This document shows, piece by piece, positions 6,649 through 7,678 of a DNA stretch of 7,678 nt (positions within the stretch are counted from its first letter, which is position 1; each line of letters starts with the position of its first letter). A program made the translations under genes and the position numbers. The stretch is from assembly GCA_023433855.1 (NCBI GenBank), contig JAEYTV010000088.1:1-7678 (forward strand), read 5' to 3'. The notes under the pieces are model-generated. The model was not told where the DNA came from, did not search any database, and was given only the letters and a program-made list of their open reading frames with translations. This DNA is from Pseudomonadota bacterium (GTDB lineage Bacteria > Pseudomonadota > Alphaproteobacteria > Rhizobiales > Rhizobiaceae).

Positions 6649-7674
6649 TTACTCGTCCTCGTGGAGGGTATGGGTGAGGGAGAGCCACACAAGGACCGGA
6701 ATGATCAGTCCAAAGACGATGACTTCCTTGTACGAGCTGGCGAAGAAGGATGCGAAGGATTCGATCAGGCCGACGCCAATGGCGGCTATCGCGGTGACAG
6801 GGAAGCTTCCGAGGCCGCCGATGATGGCTGCCACGAACCCCTTGAGGCCGATCAGGAAACCGGTGTCGTAATAGATCGTCGTGATCGGCCCGATCAGCAC
6901 ACCGGAAACCGCACCGATCGTCGCCGCAAGCAGGAAGGCGGTGACGCCTGTCAGCTGGGTGCGGACGCCGACAAGGCGGGCACCGAGCCGGTTCACGGCT
7001 GTTGCGCGCAATGCCTTGCCGAGAAGCGTCCGCTCGAAGAAGAGATAGAGCGCGACGATGGTTGCAATGGTCGTGCCATAAATCCAGAGGCTCTGGGCCG
7101 GAATCATAAGCGAGCCGACGGCATAGCTGGCATCCGAAAGGGGCTGCGCACGCAACCCTTCCGCCCCGAAGAAGACGAGACCCAGTCCCATCATGGCCAG
7201 GTGAACTCCGACCGAAGCGATGAGCAGGACAAGAACGGAGGCATCGGCGAGCGGGCGATAGGCAATGCGATAGACGTAGAAGCCCATTGGAGCGATGATG
7301 AGGACGGTCAGCAGCGCCTTCGCAAAGGCCGGCAGTCCCAAAGGCGAGAGGGTAACCGCAACCGCATAGATGATGGCGGGGGCGGCGAGATCGATCACCA
7401 GGGCGCGCAAAAGGGTGCGGATATCGGCTCCGCGCCGCATGGCCCAAAGGTCAAGGAGGAAGGAGATTCCTCCGAAGCAGAGGAGCAGCGAGGCTGTCGC
7501 GGGTACGCGGCTGGAATCAAGGACCGCAAGCGTCAATGCCCCATAGGCGACAAACTCCCCTTGAGGGATGAAGATCACTCTGGTGACGGAGAAGACGAGC
7601 ACGAGTGCCAATCCCAAAAGCGCGTAGACGGCACCGCTCGTGACGCCATCCTGGATCAGGAAGGTCGCAATCAT
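6649..7674 (-). CDS. livH: LivH-type permease of a HAAT-family ABC transporter
   Basis: This 341-residue inner-membrane permease is the partner of the LivM half encoded next. The N-terminal stretch GAVYALLGLALVLVFSVTRV (14-33), followed by PQGEFVAYGA (37-46), is the usual LivH opening. The cytoplasmic coupling loop LGKALRATAVNRLGARLVGV is at 218-237, and the C-terminal region GFVAAIIGGLGS (279-290) is well conserved in the family. It is about 35-50 residues longer than E. coli-type LivH (about 308) or shorter homologues (about 290). The surplus sits around residues 52-125, between the second helix and YRIAYRPLADASVL, and holds extra hydrophobic segments. ATG 7674 is four bases from the window edge, so the ribosome binding site and any promoter lie outside. 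The transported substrate cannot be read from the permease: branched-chain amino acids, amides, urea or aromatic acids are all possible. Confidence 0.93.
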   Translation of the reverse strand: MIATFLIQDGVTSGAVYALLGLALVLVFSVTRVIFIPQGEFVAYGALTLAVLDSSRVPATASLLLCFGGISFLLDLWAMRRGADIRTLLRALVIDLAAPAIIYAVAVTLSPLGLPAFAKALLTVLIIAPMGFYVYRIAYRPLADASVLVLLIASVGVHLAMMGLGLVFFGAEGLRAQPLSDASYAVGSLMIPAQSLWIYGTTIATIVALYLFFERTLLGKALRATAVNRLGARLVGVRTQLTGVTAFLLAATIGAVSGVLIGPITTIYYDTGFLIGLKGFVAAIIGGLGSFPVTAIAAIGVGLIESFASFFASSYKEVIVFGLIIPVLVWLSLTHTLHEDE

Positions 7675-7678
7675 CGTG

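Noticed and set aside
6242..7447. 401-codon minus-strand ORF overlapping livH and the start of the fusion gene in another frame
   Set aside because: Its translation is rich in Arg, Pro, His and Cys with no hydrophobic helices, and it spans two genes that have clear permease sequence in their own frames.

Overview
The window is high-GC DNA with tightly packed genes, many of them overlapping by a few bases. The gene families (a divergent dehydrogenase / CDP-alcohol phosphotransferase cluster and a HAAT-type ABC transporter with a fused permease-ATPase) and the codon use suggest an alphaproteobacterium, most likely of the Hyphomicrobiales (Rhizobiales). This is inferred from protein character only, because there is no rRNA or marker gene. 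No IS element, CRISPR array, tRNA or other sign of recent mobility was seen.

Layout. (1) Positions 1-747, minus strand: the N-terminal 249 codons of a zinc-type alcohol dehydrogenase-like oxidoreductase that runs off the left edge. (2) Positions 748-935: a divergent control region with possible promoters in both directions and two abutting palindromes. (3) Positions 936-4190, plus strand: a compact apparent operon made of a 32-codon small ORF with a strong ribosome binding site, a CDP-alcohol phosphatidyltransferase, an FkbM-type methyltransferase, and a multi-pass membrane protein with an extracytoplasmic sulfatase / LTA-synthase-like catalytic domain. (4) Positions 4169-7674, minus strand: a branched-chain-amino-acid-type (HAAT) ABC transporter operon in the order livH, livM-livG fusion, livF. 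It meets the first operon tail to tail with a 22-bp overlap of coding sequence. The substrate-binding protein is not in the window.

How the genes may work together. The phosphatidyltransferase would make a phosphatidyl-alcohol lipid in the inner membrane. The LTA-synthase/OpgB-like enzyme belongs to a superfamily whose members move phospho-alcohol head groups from phospholipids onto periplasmic glycans or other acceptors. The FkbM enzyme could O-methylate a head group or a sugar, and the divergent dehydrogenase could supply or modify the alcohol. The cluster therefore reads as a candidate envelope-decoration pathway with an unassigned head group and acceptor. The reaction steps are inferred and the family assignments are well supported. 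The liv-type operon is a separate uptake system for amino acids or related amides or acids.
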